From JAEZAA01 sp964514485 (GTDB lineage Bacteria > Pseudomonadota > Gammaproteobacteria > Pseudomonadales > Oleiphilaceae): a stretch of 64,000 nucleotides of DNA. This document shows positions 28,998-36,061 of the stretch, piece by piece (position 1 is the first letter of the stretch; every line of letters starts with the position of its first letter). The stretch spans positions 45,756 to 109,755 of the forward strand of contig CAZEWG010000004.1 of NCBI GenBank assembly GCA_964514485.1, given 5' to 3'. The translations under genes and the position numbers were made by a program. The notes under the pieces are model-generated. The model saw nothing but the letters and a program-made list of their open reading frames with translations. It ran no database searches and had not been told where the DNA came from.

Positions 28998-30022
28998 TGG
29001 CGCCCCCCCGCACTACGGCCTGCTAACCCGCCGTGATAGAGCGCTAGTGCACGTAGACATTCAATGCGATGTGCCTCTCCACCGTCTGGGCCTATTTCCT
29101 GCCCGGCCAACCTTAATCCAAAACGGCTGTGGGCCCGGCTCAGTTCAAGAACCCGTGCGCACAAAAACGACAGCTTTTCTTCTTCTGGTGCACCGGGATA
29201 ATCTCTCAGATCCAGCCACAGGCTGTCCCCTGCAGGAGTTGCGAAGTCCTTGGTGTAAAAGTCCCCGGTTTGAGCGTACTGCTTCCACGCGATCTGTCGT
29301 AGCGAATCCCCCTGCTGATAGGTACGCAACCCCTGATAATCGTCAACTCCTACCAATTGTCGAGAGTTAACCTCACGCTCGCCCTCATCAGTTTTGGACT
29401 GATAACTCGCTGCCCCCACAGGTTTTGGATACACAATCACTGACGCCTCGAGATCAAGCTGGCTCCAGGCACGGATCAGCCCCAGCGGATAAGCGGATTG
29501 AATTAACAACCGCCCCGGCTTGAGTTTCCCCCGCCGGGAAGTGGCATGGTGAACCCTGCCCTCCAAGGGTACTTGAGTTACCAGGGGGATAAAGGTCGCA
29601 GGGCCCTTACCGGGCCACTGCAACGTCAAGGAATGGGTCATATTTCCCTGGGTTTGACTTAAAGAATAATAAAAAGTCGCCAAGTCACCGGCGTAACAGT
29701 CCGGGGCTTGCTTAAACGCAATCCTGAGACCGGAAAGATTCCGATAACAATGCAAAATAGAGGTAGCAAATACCGAGCCCAGTAAAAAAACGAAGGCGTA
29801 CAACATATTATTTTGATAGTTGATCGCCGCTAACAAAATAATGGCCAGCAGCCCCAGAAAACAGAAACCCGCCACGGTGGGAAAAATAAAGATCGACCGA
29901 TATCCCAGTGTTTTCTCACGAACCGCTGGCAGCCTCCTTTCAAGCCAGGCAGCCATCCGCTTCGTTATCCACCGATAAGGTACTGATTGCTTTAAAACTT
30001 CCAAATTGAGCCCGCCATACAC
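28994..30022 (-). CDS. DUF58 (von Willebrand-like) protein of the TgpA cluster
   Basis: A 342-residue protein with two adjacent N-terminal hydrophobic segments (about 43-80) followed by a soluble region with the DUF58 signature (VGVDDYQGLRTYQQGDSLRQIAWKQYA split across about 215-245). DUF58 proteins normally partner with MoxR AAA ATPases and TgpA-type transglutaminases. Here the gene overlaps tgpA by 4 bp. The region upstream (30023-30279) contains no MoxR gene on this strand, so the AAA partner must be encoded elsewhere or be dispensable. Its molecular role is unknown. Confidence 0.87.
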   Translation of the reverse strand: MYGGLNLEVLKQSVPYRWITKRMAAWLERRLPAVREKTLGYRSIFIFPTVAGFCFLGLLAIILLAAINYQNNMLYAFVFLLGSVFATSILHCYRNLSGLRIAFKQAPDCYAGDLATFYYSLSQTQGNMTHSLTLQWPGKGPATFIPLVTQVPLEGRVHHATSRRGKLKPGRLLIQSAYPLGLIRAWSQLDLEASVIVYPKPVGAASYQSKTDEGEREVNSRQLVGVDDYQGLRTYQQGDSLRQIAWKQYAQTGDFYTKDFATPAGDSLWLDLRDYPGAPEEEKLSFLCARVLELSRAHSRFGLRLAGQEIGPDGGEAHRIECLRALALYHGGLAGRSAGGRQ

Positions 30023-30139
30023 GCCAACGCAAGACCATTAAGCATAACAGTCAATTGAATAGGATTCAGAACCCAAAAGACCAATCAGTTCCTTGCAAAT
30101 CATAGCCAATTCTTCAAAATTTGAGCTAGACTTAAGGTA

Positions 30140-30279
30140 GATCCTTTAGTTATCTCGCGATCATAAAAAGGTTGATTCCGGAGAGTCGGCTTAATACCGA
30201 AGCACGCTGTAGTACCGGGGAAACAGACACCCAGGTCATGAGATAGGTTACCTAGCTGCGATTTCGCTCGGGAGCGACC
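30140..30279 (+). promoter_or_regulatory. Candidate structured leader with a sequestered ribosome-binding site
   Basis: About 140 bp before the ATG at 30280. TCGG/CCGA forms a short hairpin near 30187-30201. Next to the start, TCGCT-CGGG-AGCGA (30264-30277) can fold so that the GGGAG ribosome site (30270-30274) lies in its loop and stem. The alternative GCGA-TT-TCGC hairpin (30258-30267) shares TCGC and would release the site. I could not match it to a known riboswitch class: glycine, c-di-GMP, FMN, TPP and cobalamin motifs are not complete. Folding was judged by eye only. Confidence 0.35.
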
Positions 30280-30873
30280 ATGAAACTTAATCCGCTTTAC
30301 ATTGCCATCGGTGCCGCCCTTCTGGCCCAGCCTGCCATGGCTGATGTCCAGTCCCTCACCAGTTCCGAATTAACCGAAACCTATATTCAAGACTCCACCA
30401 TTATTGTTACTCCAGCCCAGCGACCCGCGGAGCGGCGCCCCAGCCAGGTGATCACCTATACCATTGCGCCCAGTGAGCCCGTGAAGACTGAAGCAGAAGA
30501 ACAAGGGGAGATTCAACAACAGCAGAATCTTCAGGTTTCCTCCTCCGACATGGCGATGGAAAGCGCGCGACAGGCGGCCGAGGAAATCGAATTCATGCAG
30601 CGCCACCAAGTGGCAATCGCCCCGTTGACGGAGCGCCAAGTTAACATTCCGGAGCTGCCCGGCTTCCGCCTGCCTGAAGGCCCCTTTAACGAACAAATGA
30701 TAGGCCAAAAAGAACTTGGCCTGGCATCGGATGGTCAAAGCCTGACCTTCTCCATAGGCAACATTCCTGGCGTAGACCCGATTTTTACTGAACAAATCCG
30801 CAGCGACTTGGTCAACTTAACACCCCGCGCAGACGGTGGATTTGACCTGAACATCCAGATTCCACAGCGATAG
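30280..30873 (+). CDS. Small exported protein of unknown function
   Basis: A 197-residue protein with a clear signal peptide (MKLNPLYIAIGAALLAQPAMA, cleavage before DVQSL). The mature part is polar: SELTETYIQDSTIIV near the N-terminus, a Gln-rich helical centre (EIQQQQNLQ), and a C-terminal beta-like segment ending DLNIQIPQR. No catalytic motif, cysteine or membrane helix is seen. GGGAG lies 5 nt before the ATG, inside a possible hairpin. It is followed by a bidirectional terminator shared with the exported protein gene at 31023-31601. I do not recognise a named family. Its position suggests a link with the two neighbouring related exported proteins. Confidence 0.75.
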   Translation: MKLNPLYIAIGAALLAQPAMADVQSLTSSELTETYIQDSTIIVTPAQRPAERRPSQVITYTIAPSEPVKTEAEEQGEIQQQQNLQVSSSDMAMESARQAAEEIEFMQRHQVAIAPLTERQVNIPELPGFRLPEGPFNEQMIGQKELGLASDGQSLTFSIGNIPGVDPIFTEQIRSDLVNLTPRADGGFDLNIQIPQR

Positions 30874-30927
30874 CGCCAGACTGGCTTGCAGTCATCAACG
30901 GCTGCGGGCCACACGCCGGATAGCTAT

Positions 30928-30963
30928 CCAATCTGGAAAGACAGCCCCAATCTGGAAAGACAG
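30928..30963. repeat. Short tandem repeat of 17 bp
   Basis: CCAATCTGGAAAGACAG occurs at 30928-30944 and again at 30947-30963, exact copies 19 bp apart, just before the terminator. It looks like a small local duplication in the 3' untranslated region. Confidence 0.8.
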
Positions 30964-30970
30964 AAAATAA

Positions 30971-30995
30971 AAAGAGCGCCTTGGGCGCTCTTTTT
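30971..30995. terminator. Bidirectional rho-independent terminator
   Basis: AAAGAGCGCC-TTG-GGCGCTCTTTTT lies between the convergent genes ending at 30873 and 31023, with an A run on one side and a T run on the other. Confidence 0.9.
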
Positions 30996-31022
30996 ATTAA
31001 AGTAATCCGGTTTTGCTAAAGT

Positions 31023-31601
31023 CTAGAACAGTCGCTGTGGATGGGTGTACTGATAGGACTGACCATCGATAACATAGTCCGGCTGGGGAATACCACCAAC
31101 CTCGGTGGGAAGAGGCGCATTCAGGAAAACAATGCCCTGCTTGGTCACAAATACCTGATCACTCATGTTAATGGTGGTGTCTTCCGGACGAATTGAAATA
31201 GGGGTTGCGGAGGTGCCAAGCAGATTCGGCTTAAAATTGAAAACCGCCGCACCACGATCCATCAGGCCATCGCCATCCGTATCCACTTCGCCATAGGTTA
31301 ACGGCAGAAGCAGTGCAAAAATATCCATGATGGTACCCGTTCCAGCGGGAATACCGACCGTATATCCCTCCATGTACACTGGCGCTTGGGACACCAAGCC
31401 ATCGGTCGATGTGGGGTTATCAACATCAATTCTCTCGCCGTTGTAGTAAATAGCCTCGTAGGTAATCTGGCCGGCCACGTCCATAATAACGCCGGACTGC
31501 CCGGAAATAGTCTGCATGGTCTCATCTGAAAGGGGTTTTAACTCTGCATGAGCTACCGACACAAACGCACAGACGCTAAACAAGGCCAGTAATCGTTTCA
31601 T
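31023..31601 (-). CDS. Exported DUF6160/FilA-like protein 1
   Basis: A 192-residue exported protein. The start is the ATG at 31601, with AGGAAG 7 nt upstream and a clean signal peptide (MKRLLALFSVCAFVSVAHA); the open frame runs further upstream without support. The mature N-terminus LKPLSDETMQTISGQSGVIMDVAG shares its layout with the next gene and with DUF6160/FilA-type proteins of Acinetobacter and other gammaproteobacteria. A DTDGDGLMD segment resembles a calcium-binding D-x-D-x-D-G loop. It is followed by phenylalanine and asparagine-rich beta-like sequence. The family assignment is from memory of the N-terminal pattern, and the role (possibly surface or filament-associated) is unknown. 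Confidence 0.72.
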   Translation of the reverse strand: MKRLLALFSVCAFVSVAHAELKPLSDETMQTISGQSGVIMDVAGQITYEAIYYNGERIDVDNPTSTDGLVSQAPVYMEGYTVGIPAGTGTIMDIFALLLPLTYGEVDTDGDGLMDRGAAVFNFKPNLLGTSATPISIRPEDTTINMSDQVFVTKQGIVFLNAPLPTEVGGIPQPDYVIDGQSYQYTHPQRLF

Positions 31602-31810
31602 ATCGTATCTTCCTTTGAGGCTTTGCAGTCTAAGCTCACCTGGTTTGGGACTTGACCTACTCAAGCGATCATTTCTTTGATTAAGCCAGCTTTTAAAACC
31701 ACCGGCTTAACGCCCAATACGAGCGACTTTGAAATGAAGAAGCACCGCAGAACGGTGCTTCTTCCAGTTTGGCTAACCGTTGCTGAAACTCAGCACGCTT
31801 TAGCTAAACC

Positions 31811-32413
31811 TTACTCTCCGCGACCAGAGATGGTCAGGTCCAGGTTGGACAGGTCCATACCGATGATTTCGATAGCACCCATGGAAGGACGCAGCATAGC
31901 CATGCCTTGACCTTCAACACCACCATATACGTTCAGGCTGTTGATACGCATGCTGATGTTGGAGTTTTCGAAGCCGATCGCGATACCGCCGCCTGTTGAG
32001 ATGTCACTGCCATCCAGAACGCCATCAATGGTCATATCCAGAGAGCCAGCGATACGGATATCGGAAGCAATCAGACCACCCACGTAATTCTGGCCGTTTG
32101 CCTCGAGGCGACCGTTGTCGTTAGCGTGGATGTTGGTGGCTGAGTCATATCCGCCCAGGTCCACTTCCCATTTGAATGCATCGATTTTAATACCAGCGTT
32201 GTCCCACGCGTCCAGACCAGTAGAAGTGATTGTCAAAACGCCTTGCTGACGGGCGCCGAAGGCATCGGTGCTGCCCATAGCCACTTCGATGATCAGACCG
32301 CTTTGACCGGTTACGTCAGCCAGAACGGCGTCGTCGATCGCTTTCAGCTCAGCTTGAGCAAAAGGAGCAGCGGCAATTGCAGATACCAGAACGAGTTTTT
32401 TCAGGCCTTTCAT
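31811..32413 (-). CDS. Exported DUF6160/FilA-like protein 2
   Basis: A 200-residue exported protein. The start is the ATG at 32413, chosen for AAGGAG 7 nt upstream and for the signal peptide MKGLKKLVLVSAIAAAPFAQA. The mature start LKAIDDAVLADVTGQSGLIIEVA parallels the paralogue at 31023-31601 (same GQSG, then a hydrophobic-acidic-VA pattern). The remainder is Asn/Gly/Ile/Ser-rich and looks like repeated beta strands (IRIAGSLDMTIDGVLDGSDI, ISMRINSLNVYG). There are no cysteines in the mature part. Base use has shifted toward highly used codons, which may mean strong expression. The two genes are 209 bp apart and face the same way. The function is unknown. Confidence 0.72.
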   Translation of the reverse strand: MKGLKKLVLVSAIAAAPFAQAELKAIDDAVLADVTGQSGLIIEVAMGSTDAFGARQQGVLTITSTGLDAWDNAGIKIDAFKWEVDLGGYDSATNIHANDNGRLEANGQNYVGGLIASDIRIAGSLDMTIDGVLDGSDISTGGGIAIGFENSNISMRINSLNVYGGVEGQGMAMLRPSMGAIEIIGMDLSNLDLTISGRGE

Positions 32414-32476
32414 TTCATTTCTCCTTGATATTATTTTTTTTGTTGCAACTTGCTCTTTCGAGCTTTTACAGATCAA

Positions 32477-32513
32477 GTGTCAAACCTTTTTGTTTACACT
32501 CGACCTTGTAAAC
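32477..32513. promoter_or_regulatory. Three GTTTACA-type half-sites upstream of the exported protein gene
   Basis: GTGTcAAAC (32477-32485), GTTTACAC (32492-32499) and TGTAAAC (32507-32513) form two overlapping inverted repeats 64-100 bp before the start at 32413. GTTTACA and TGTAAAC are perfect 7-bp arms 8 bp apart. This looks like an operator. The AAAC/GTTT core recalls PsrA boxes, but the spacing differs. Confidence 0.45.
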
Positions 32514-32568
32514 TTTGTTATGGTTACTTTAGTTTGCGAAATGTAACCTTTCCGTGACTGTTCTCACA

Positions 32569-32602
32569 GTTTGAAAGTCTCACTTTCGCGCCCCTTTCAA
32601 AC
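32569..32602. promoter_or_regulatory. Perfect 9-bp inverted repeat with a nested second palindrome
   Basis: GTTTGAAAG (32569-32577) and CTTTCAAAC (32594-32602) are perfect arms 16 bp apart. Inside and overlapping them, GAAAGT-CTC-ACTTTC occupies 32573-32587. Two alternative pairings are possible, so it may be either a protein-binding site or a structured RNA. Confidence 0.45.
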
Positions 32603-32736
32603 CTGCCGACCAGAGCACATTTAGGCATTCTTGGAACCTTAAGCCCAACATCCTGTGCTTGGTTCGCCCATTTCGCTCCATCTGAGTACAGACTATACGC
32701 CGCCATTTGTTTTGGACAGTGACCAACCTCACAACA

Positions 32737-32753
32737 CGAAACATATTGTTTCG
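32737..32753. promoter_or_regulatory. Palindrome CGAAACA-TAT-TGTTTCG upstream of pabB
   Basis: A 17-bp inverted repeat with perfect 7-bp arms, 105 bp before the pabB start. It contains GAAAC and GTTTC separated by 5 bp, one more than the reported PsrA spacing. It could be a degenerate PsrA site or the operator of another TetR- or GntR-type regulator. Confidence 0.4.
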
Positions 32754-32857
32754 ATTTGTTAAGGAATGCACATCTCACCGGACAACAGGTACAATTTCAC
32801 GCCTCATTGCAGCCCGTAGCCGTTACCCCCTGAACCTGGACACCCCGGATATTAGTA

Positions 32858-34261
32858 GTGGAAGAACTTAAAATTGTTTTGAATTACCCTGGCGTTCTGG
32901 ATGCCCTTGGCGCACGGCTCGCAGATCTGCCCGGTTTTGTTCGAATCTGCAGCAGGTCTGATTCCGCCACCATTGAGATCATCAGCGCCCTGCCGCGGAA
33001 ATTATTGCGCAATCGCGACAATCAATGGACATTGACCCGCTACCGGGAAAATCCGGCATACCCTGAAGAATCCAACGTCATTCAGGAGAACGTTTTGGTC
33101 GATGATCCCGCCCTGTATCTTTCGGGATGGCTTGACGAGCGCGCCGCAAATCAAGGCAACGTTTTCAATGGAGGGTTGATCGGGTTCCTAGCTTACGATG
33201 CTAAATCCCCATCACCCACCGATACCGCTCCGGCCAACCGCAACTCTGCCACCCCATTATTGCAAGTTGGGCTGTATGACTGGGCAATCCTGTGCAACCA
33301 CCAAGAACAATCGTGCTGCATCTATTTTCACCCCGATTGCACAAGTCATCGACGCACTTTGATTCAGCAACGTCTCTCCCGAACAGAGCTTCGCCCTCGC
33401 GCCTTTCAACTTAAGCAGAAGTTCTCCGCAGACCAATGCAGAGAAACCTATCTTCATAGCTTCAAACGCATTCAGGAATACATTCAGACGGGAGACTGTT
33501 ATCAGATCAACTATGCCCAGCGTTTTTCCTCCACATACAAGGGAGATCCATGGGCTGCATTTTGTCACATCCGCAAAGCCGTACAGCCACCCTACGCCGC
33601 CTATATTCGTACCGAGCACGGCGCGGTACTCAGCTTTTCGCCAGAACAGTTTCTCAGTATTCAAGATCACAAAGTTCGCACCGCTCCGATTAAGGGAACT
33701 CGCGCCAGGGGGAAAACACCTGAAGAAGACGCCGCTTTAAAGGAAGAATTAGCACAGAGTGTTAAGGATCGGGCAGAGAACCTGATGATCGTGGACCTGC
33801 TGCGTAATGACCTCGGCCTGCACGCACAAACAGGCTCGGTACAGGTCACCAAACTGTTCGAAATTCAAAGTTTTCACAATGTGCACCATATGGTGACCAC
33901 CATTGAAGCCTGCAAGAAGACCGACGTCAGTCCCCTCAAAGTCTTGTGGGACGCCTTCCCCGGCGGGTCTATTACCGGCGCACCCAAGAAACGCGCCATG
34001 GAGATCATTGCCGAATTAGAGCCCCACTCCCGTTCCGTCTACTGCGGCAGTATTTTTTGGTGCTCTCACAGTGGCCAGCTAAACAGCAACATTGCCATTC
34101 GCACTCTGGTGTGTGAAGGAGATCAGATCTACTGCTGGGGCGGAGGTGGGATTGTGGCGGATTCCGACGCTGAAAAAGAGTATCAGGAGTCCGTAAATAA
34201 AGTGGCTTATTTTATGGAAACCCTGGAGAAGGAGTTTTGGGCACCGGGTACCGAGGAGTGA
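32858..34261 (+). CDS. pabB: Aminodeoxychorismate synthase component I
   Basis: A 467-residue chorismate-binding enzyme of the TrpE/PabB family. The PIKGTRARGKTPEEDAAL segment holds the PIKGT motif, whose lysine marks PabB rather than TrpE (PIAGT). DLLRNDLG, PGGSITGAPKKRAMEII and the C-terminal GGGIVADSDAEKEYQE complete the site. With PabA it turns chorismate and glutamine-derived ammonia into 4-amino-4-deoxychorismate for folate. The start is GTG with only a weak ribosome site, so the exact N-terminus is not certain. The order pabB-thrH-cysH-cysB matches the Pseudomonas arrangement I recall. Confidence 0.94.
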   Translation: MEELKIVLNYPGVLDALGARLADLPGFVRICSRSDSATIEIISALPRKLLRNRDNQWTLTRYRENPAYPEESNVIQENVLVDDPALYLSGWLDERAANQGNVFNGGLIGFLAYDAKSPSPTDTAPANRNSATPLLQVGLYDWAILCNHQEQSCCIYFHPDCTSHRRTLIQQRLSRTELRPRAFQLKQKFSADQCRETYLHSFKRIQEYIQTGDCYQINYAQRFSSTYKGDPWAAFCHIRKAVQPPYAAYIRTEHGAVLSFSPEQFLSIQDHKVRTAPIKGTRARGKTPEEDAALKEELAQSVKDRAENLMIVDLLRNDLGLHAQTGSVQVTKLFEIQSFHNVHHMVTTIEACKKTDVSPLKVLWDAFPGGSITGAPKKRAMEIIAELEPHSRSVYCGSIFWCSHSGQLNSNIAIRTLVCEGDQIYCWGGGGIVADSDAEKEYQESVNKVAYFMETLEKEFWAPGTEE

Positions 34262-34339
34262 AAACCTATGATGTGCGTCCTGGCAGGCGTTGAGCCCCCG
34301 GTCAAACCCAGTACCAGGACGCCTCTATTTACTACCACC

Positions 34340-34389
34340 CGCCCCTTTTGTACTCAAAAGGGGCGTTAGCTGAGGGCTTCGTCCCTCAG
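34340..34389. terminator. Two hairpins between convergent pabB and thrH
   Basis: CGCCCCTTTTG-TACT-CAAAAGGGGCG (34340-34365) is an 11-bp perfect stem. CTGAGGG-CTTCGT-CCCTCAG (34370-34389) is a second one. Neither has a good T run outside the stem, but the place between convergent stops fits transcript ends. Confidence 0.6.
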
Positions 34390-34397
34390 GCAGCCTC

Positions 34398-35012
34398 TTA
34401 ATCGATTTTATTCAGGCTGGCCTTGCGGAATTCCTCTTTCAGGTCCTCGTACGTATGTACGGCCGGGAACTGGGGAAACTCGCGAATCACATTGTCCGGT
34501 GCATGGAATAGAATACCTGCATCGGCCTCTGCCAGCATGGTGGTGTCGTTATAGGAATCACCCGCCGCGATCACCCGGAAGTTAAGGCCGTGGAAGGCTT
34601 TCACCGCCTGGCGCTTGGGATCTTTCTGGCGCAGGGTATAGTCTGTGACCTTGCCATTGTCATCCACCACCAGCTTATGACAGAAGAGCGCGGGATATCC
34701 CAGCTTCTTCATCAACGGCATGGCAAACTCATAGAAGGTATCGGACAGGATAACCACCTGAAAACGGTCACGAAGCCAGTTCACAAACTCCACGGCGCCT
34801 TCCAGTGGCTCCAAAGTGGCGATCACTTCCTGAATGTCGGGGAGGCCGAATCCGTGTTGTTCCAGCAGTCTCAACCGCTGCTTCATCAGCACATCATAGT
34901 CGGGAATATCCCGAGTGGTCGCGCGCAGTTCGTCAATGCCGGTTTTTTCAGCAAACGCGATCCAGATTTCCGGGATCAACACACCTTCAAGATCAAGACA
35001 AGCCAGTTCCAC
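34398..35012 (-). CDS. thrH: Phosphoserine phosphatase / homoserine phosphotransferase ThrH
   Basis: A 204-residue HAD-family enzyme. The nucleophile is Asp7 in CLDLEGVLIPE; the DLEG form (Glu in place of the second Asp) is characteristic of ThrH. Further motifs are ILSDTFYEF (motif II), the KDPKRQ lysine, and AAGDSYNDTTML (motif IV). ThrH of P. aeruginosa has both phosphoserine phosphatase activity and phosphoserine:homoserine phosphotransfer activity. The similarity runs along the full length, down to IREFPQFPAVHTYEDLK. It lies beside pabB and cysH as in Pseudomonas. Confidence 0.95.
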   Translation of the reverse strand: MELACLDLEGVLIPEIWIAFAEKTGIDELRATTRDIPDYDVLMKQRLRLLEQHGFGLPDIQEVIATLEPLEGAVEFVNWLRDRFQVVILSDTFYEFAMPLMKKLGYPALFCHKLVVDDNGKVTDYTLRQKDPKRQAVKAFHGLNFRVIAAGDSYNDTTMLAEADAGILFHAPDNVIREFPQFPAVHTYEDLKEEFRKASLNKID

Positions 35013-35234
35013 AGAATTCTCCTCGAATATAGCGGCCCTTAAATCAGCCGCTAATGATATAGGAATCCCGCGCCACTTGCATAATCATTCAGCCTTCAAA
35101 TAGCAACTTCCCGGCCCGCTTATAACCTTATAATCCCTCGATCTTTTCATCAGCTTAAGCTTTCTGGTAACTTGTCAGCGAGCCGTACCGGCTAGCTGGT
35201 ACATACCCGCACCTCCTTGGAATACGGTTTTGGA

Positions 35235-35957
35235 ATGCTGACTGAACAAGAAGTATTGGAGCGCAATGAACAGCTCCAGCAGGAATCCCCCAAGAATATC
35301 CTCCGCCAGGCCCTCACCGAGTTCGACAATATCGCGGTCTCTTTCAGTGGCGCGGAAGATGTGATCCTGATCGACATGGCGACCAAGCTCAAAAAAGACG
35401 TCAAGGTCTTTACACTGGATACCGGGCGTCTTCATGAGGAGACCTATCGCTTTATTGATAAGGTCCGCCAGCACTACAACCTGGACCTGGAAGTGTTGTT
35501 TCCGGAAACCCGGGCGGTAGAAAACCTGGTGAAAGAGAAAGGCCTCTTCAGCTTTTATCAGGATGGCCATCAGGAGTGCTGCGGTATTCGCAAGGTTGCG
35601 CCACTGAAGCGCAAGCTAGCCAGCCTGGATGCCTGGATTACCGGGCAACGGCGCGACCAAAGCCCGGGCACCCGTAATAATGTGCCCGTTATCCAGATTG
35701 ATGAAGGCAATTCCACCAGCGAGCGTCAACTCATCAAGTTCAACCCTCTCGCCAACTGGACCTCCCAGCAGGTGTGGGACTATATCCGCATGTTTGACGT
35801 ACCCTACAACGAATTGCACGAGCGTGGCTTCGTCAGTATTGGCTGTGCTCCTTGCACTCGCTCGGTTCTACCGGGACAACATGAGCGGGAAGGGCGCTGG
35901 TGGTGGGAAGAAGCTGCCCATAAAGAATGTGGCCTACACGCGGTAAACCTCAAGTAA
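35235..35957 (+). CDS. cysH: Assimilatory adenylyl-sulfate (APS) reductase
   Basis: About 240 residues. SFSGAEDVILIDMA is the nucleotide-binding segment. Two cysteine pairs (GHQECCGIRK and GCAPCTR) can hold the 4Fe-4S cluster that marks APS rather than PAPS reductases. The C-terminal HKECGLH carries the catalytic cysteine. It reduces APS to sulfite with thioredoxin. I chose the ATG at 35235; a TTG at 35217 in the same frame is possible, and neither has a convincing ribosome site. It is close to cysB, the activator of cysteine genes, so CysB control is expected. Confidence 0.93.
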   Translation: MLTEQEVLERNEQLQQESPKNILRQALTEFDNIAVSFSGAEDVILIDMATKLKKDVKVFTLDTGRLHEETYRFIDKVRQHYNLDLEVLFPETRAVENLVKEKGLFSFYQDGHQECCGIRKVAPLKRKLASLDAWITGQRRDQSPGTRNNVPVIQIDEGNSTSERQLIKFNPLANWTSQQVWDYIRMFDVPYNELHERGFVSIGCAPCTRSVLPGQHEREGRWWWEEAAHKECGLHAVNLK

Positions 35958-36061
35958 AAATCGCCCTCCCCCAAAGCCGCAAACCAGCCTTATCCGCTGT
36001 ACCACAGACGACCCGGTGCAGCGGATTTTAGGCCGGTTTGCTTCAAGCTCTGGCCAAACGC

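Larger units (their letters stand above)
32414..32857. other. Non-coding 440-bp divergent spacer rich in inverted repeats
   Basis: No supported gene; the short frames here look random. It separates the exported protein gene (minus) from pabB (plus) and contains at least four inverted repeats, the main ones listed separately. The stretch is AT-richer than its neighbours. It probably holds both promoters and operators for an unidentified regulator. Confidence 0.6.

Noticed and set aside
30185..30235. GGAGAG ... CCGAAG ... GGAAAC reads like fragments of a glycine riboswitch.
   Set aside because: The closing ACTCTCAGG-type strand and the second conserved loop are missing, and the downstream gene is a secreted protein, not a glycine enzyme. 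Kept only as an unclassified leader.
32524..32778. An 84-residue minus-strand frame in the spacer upstream of pabB.
   Set aside because: It runs through the inverted repeats, has no ribosome site and no similarity I recognise.
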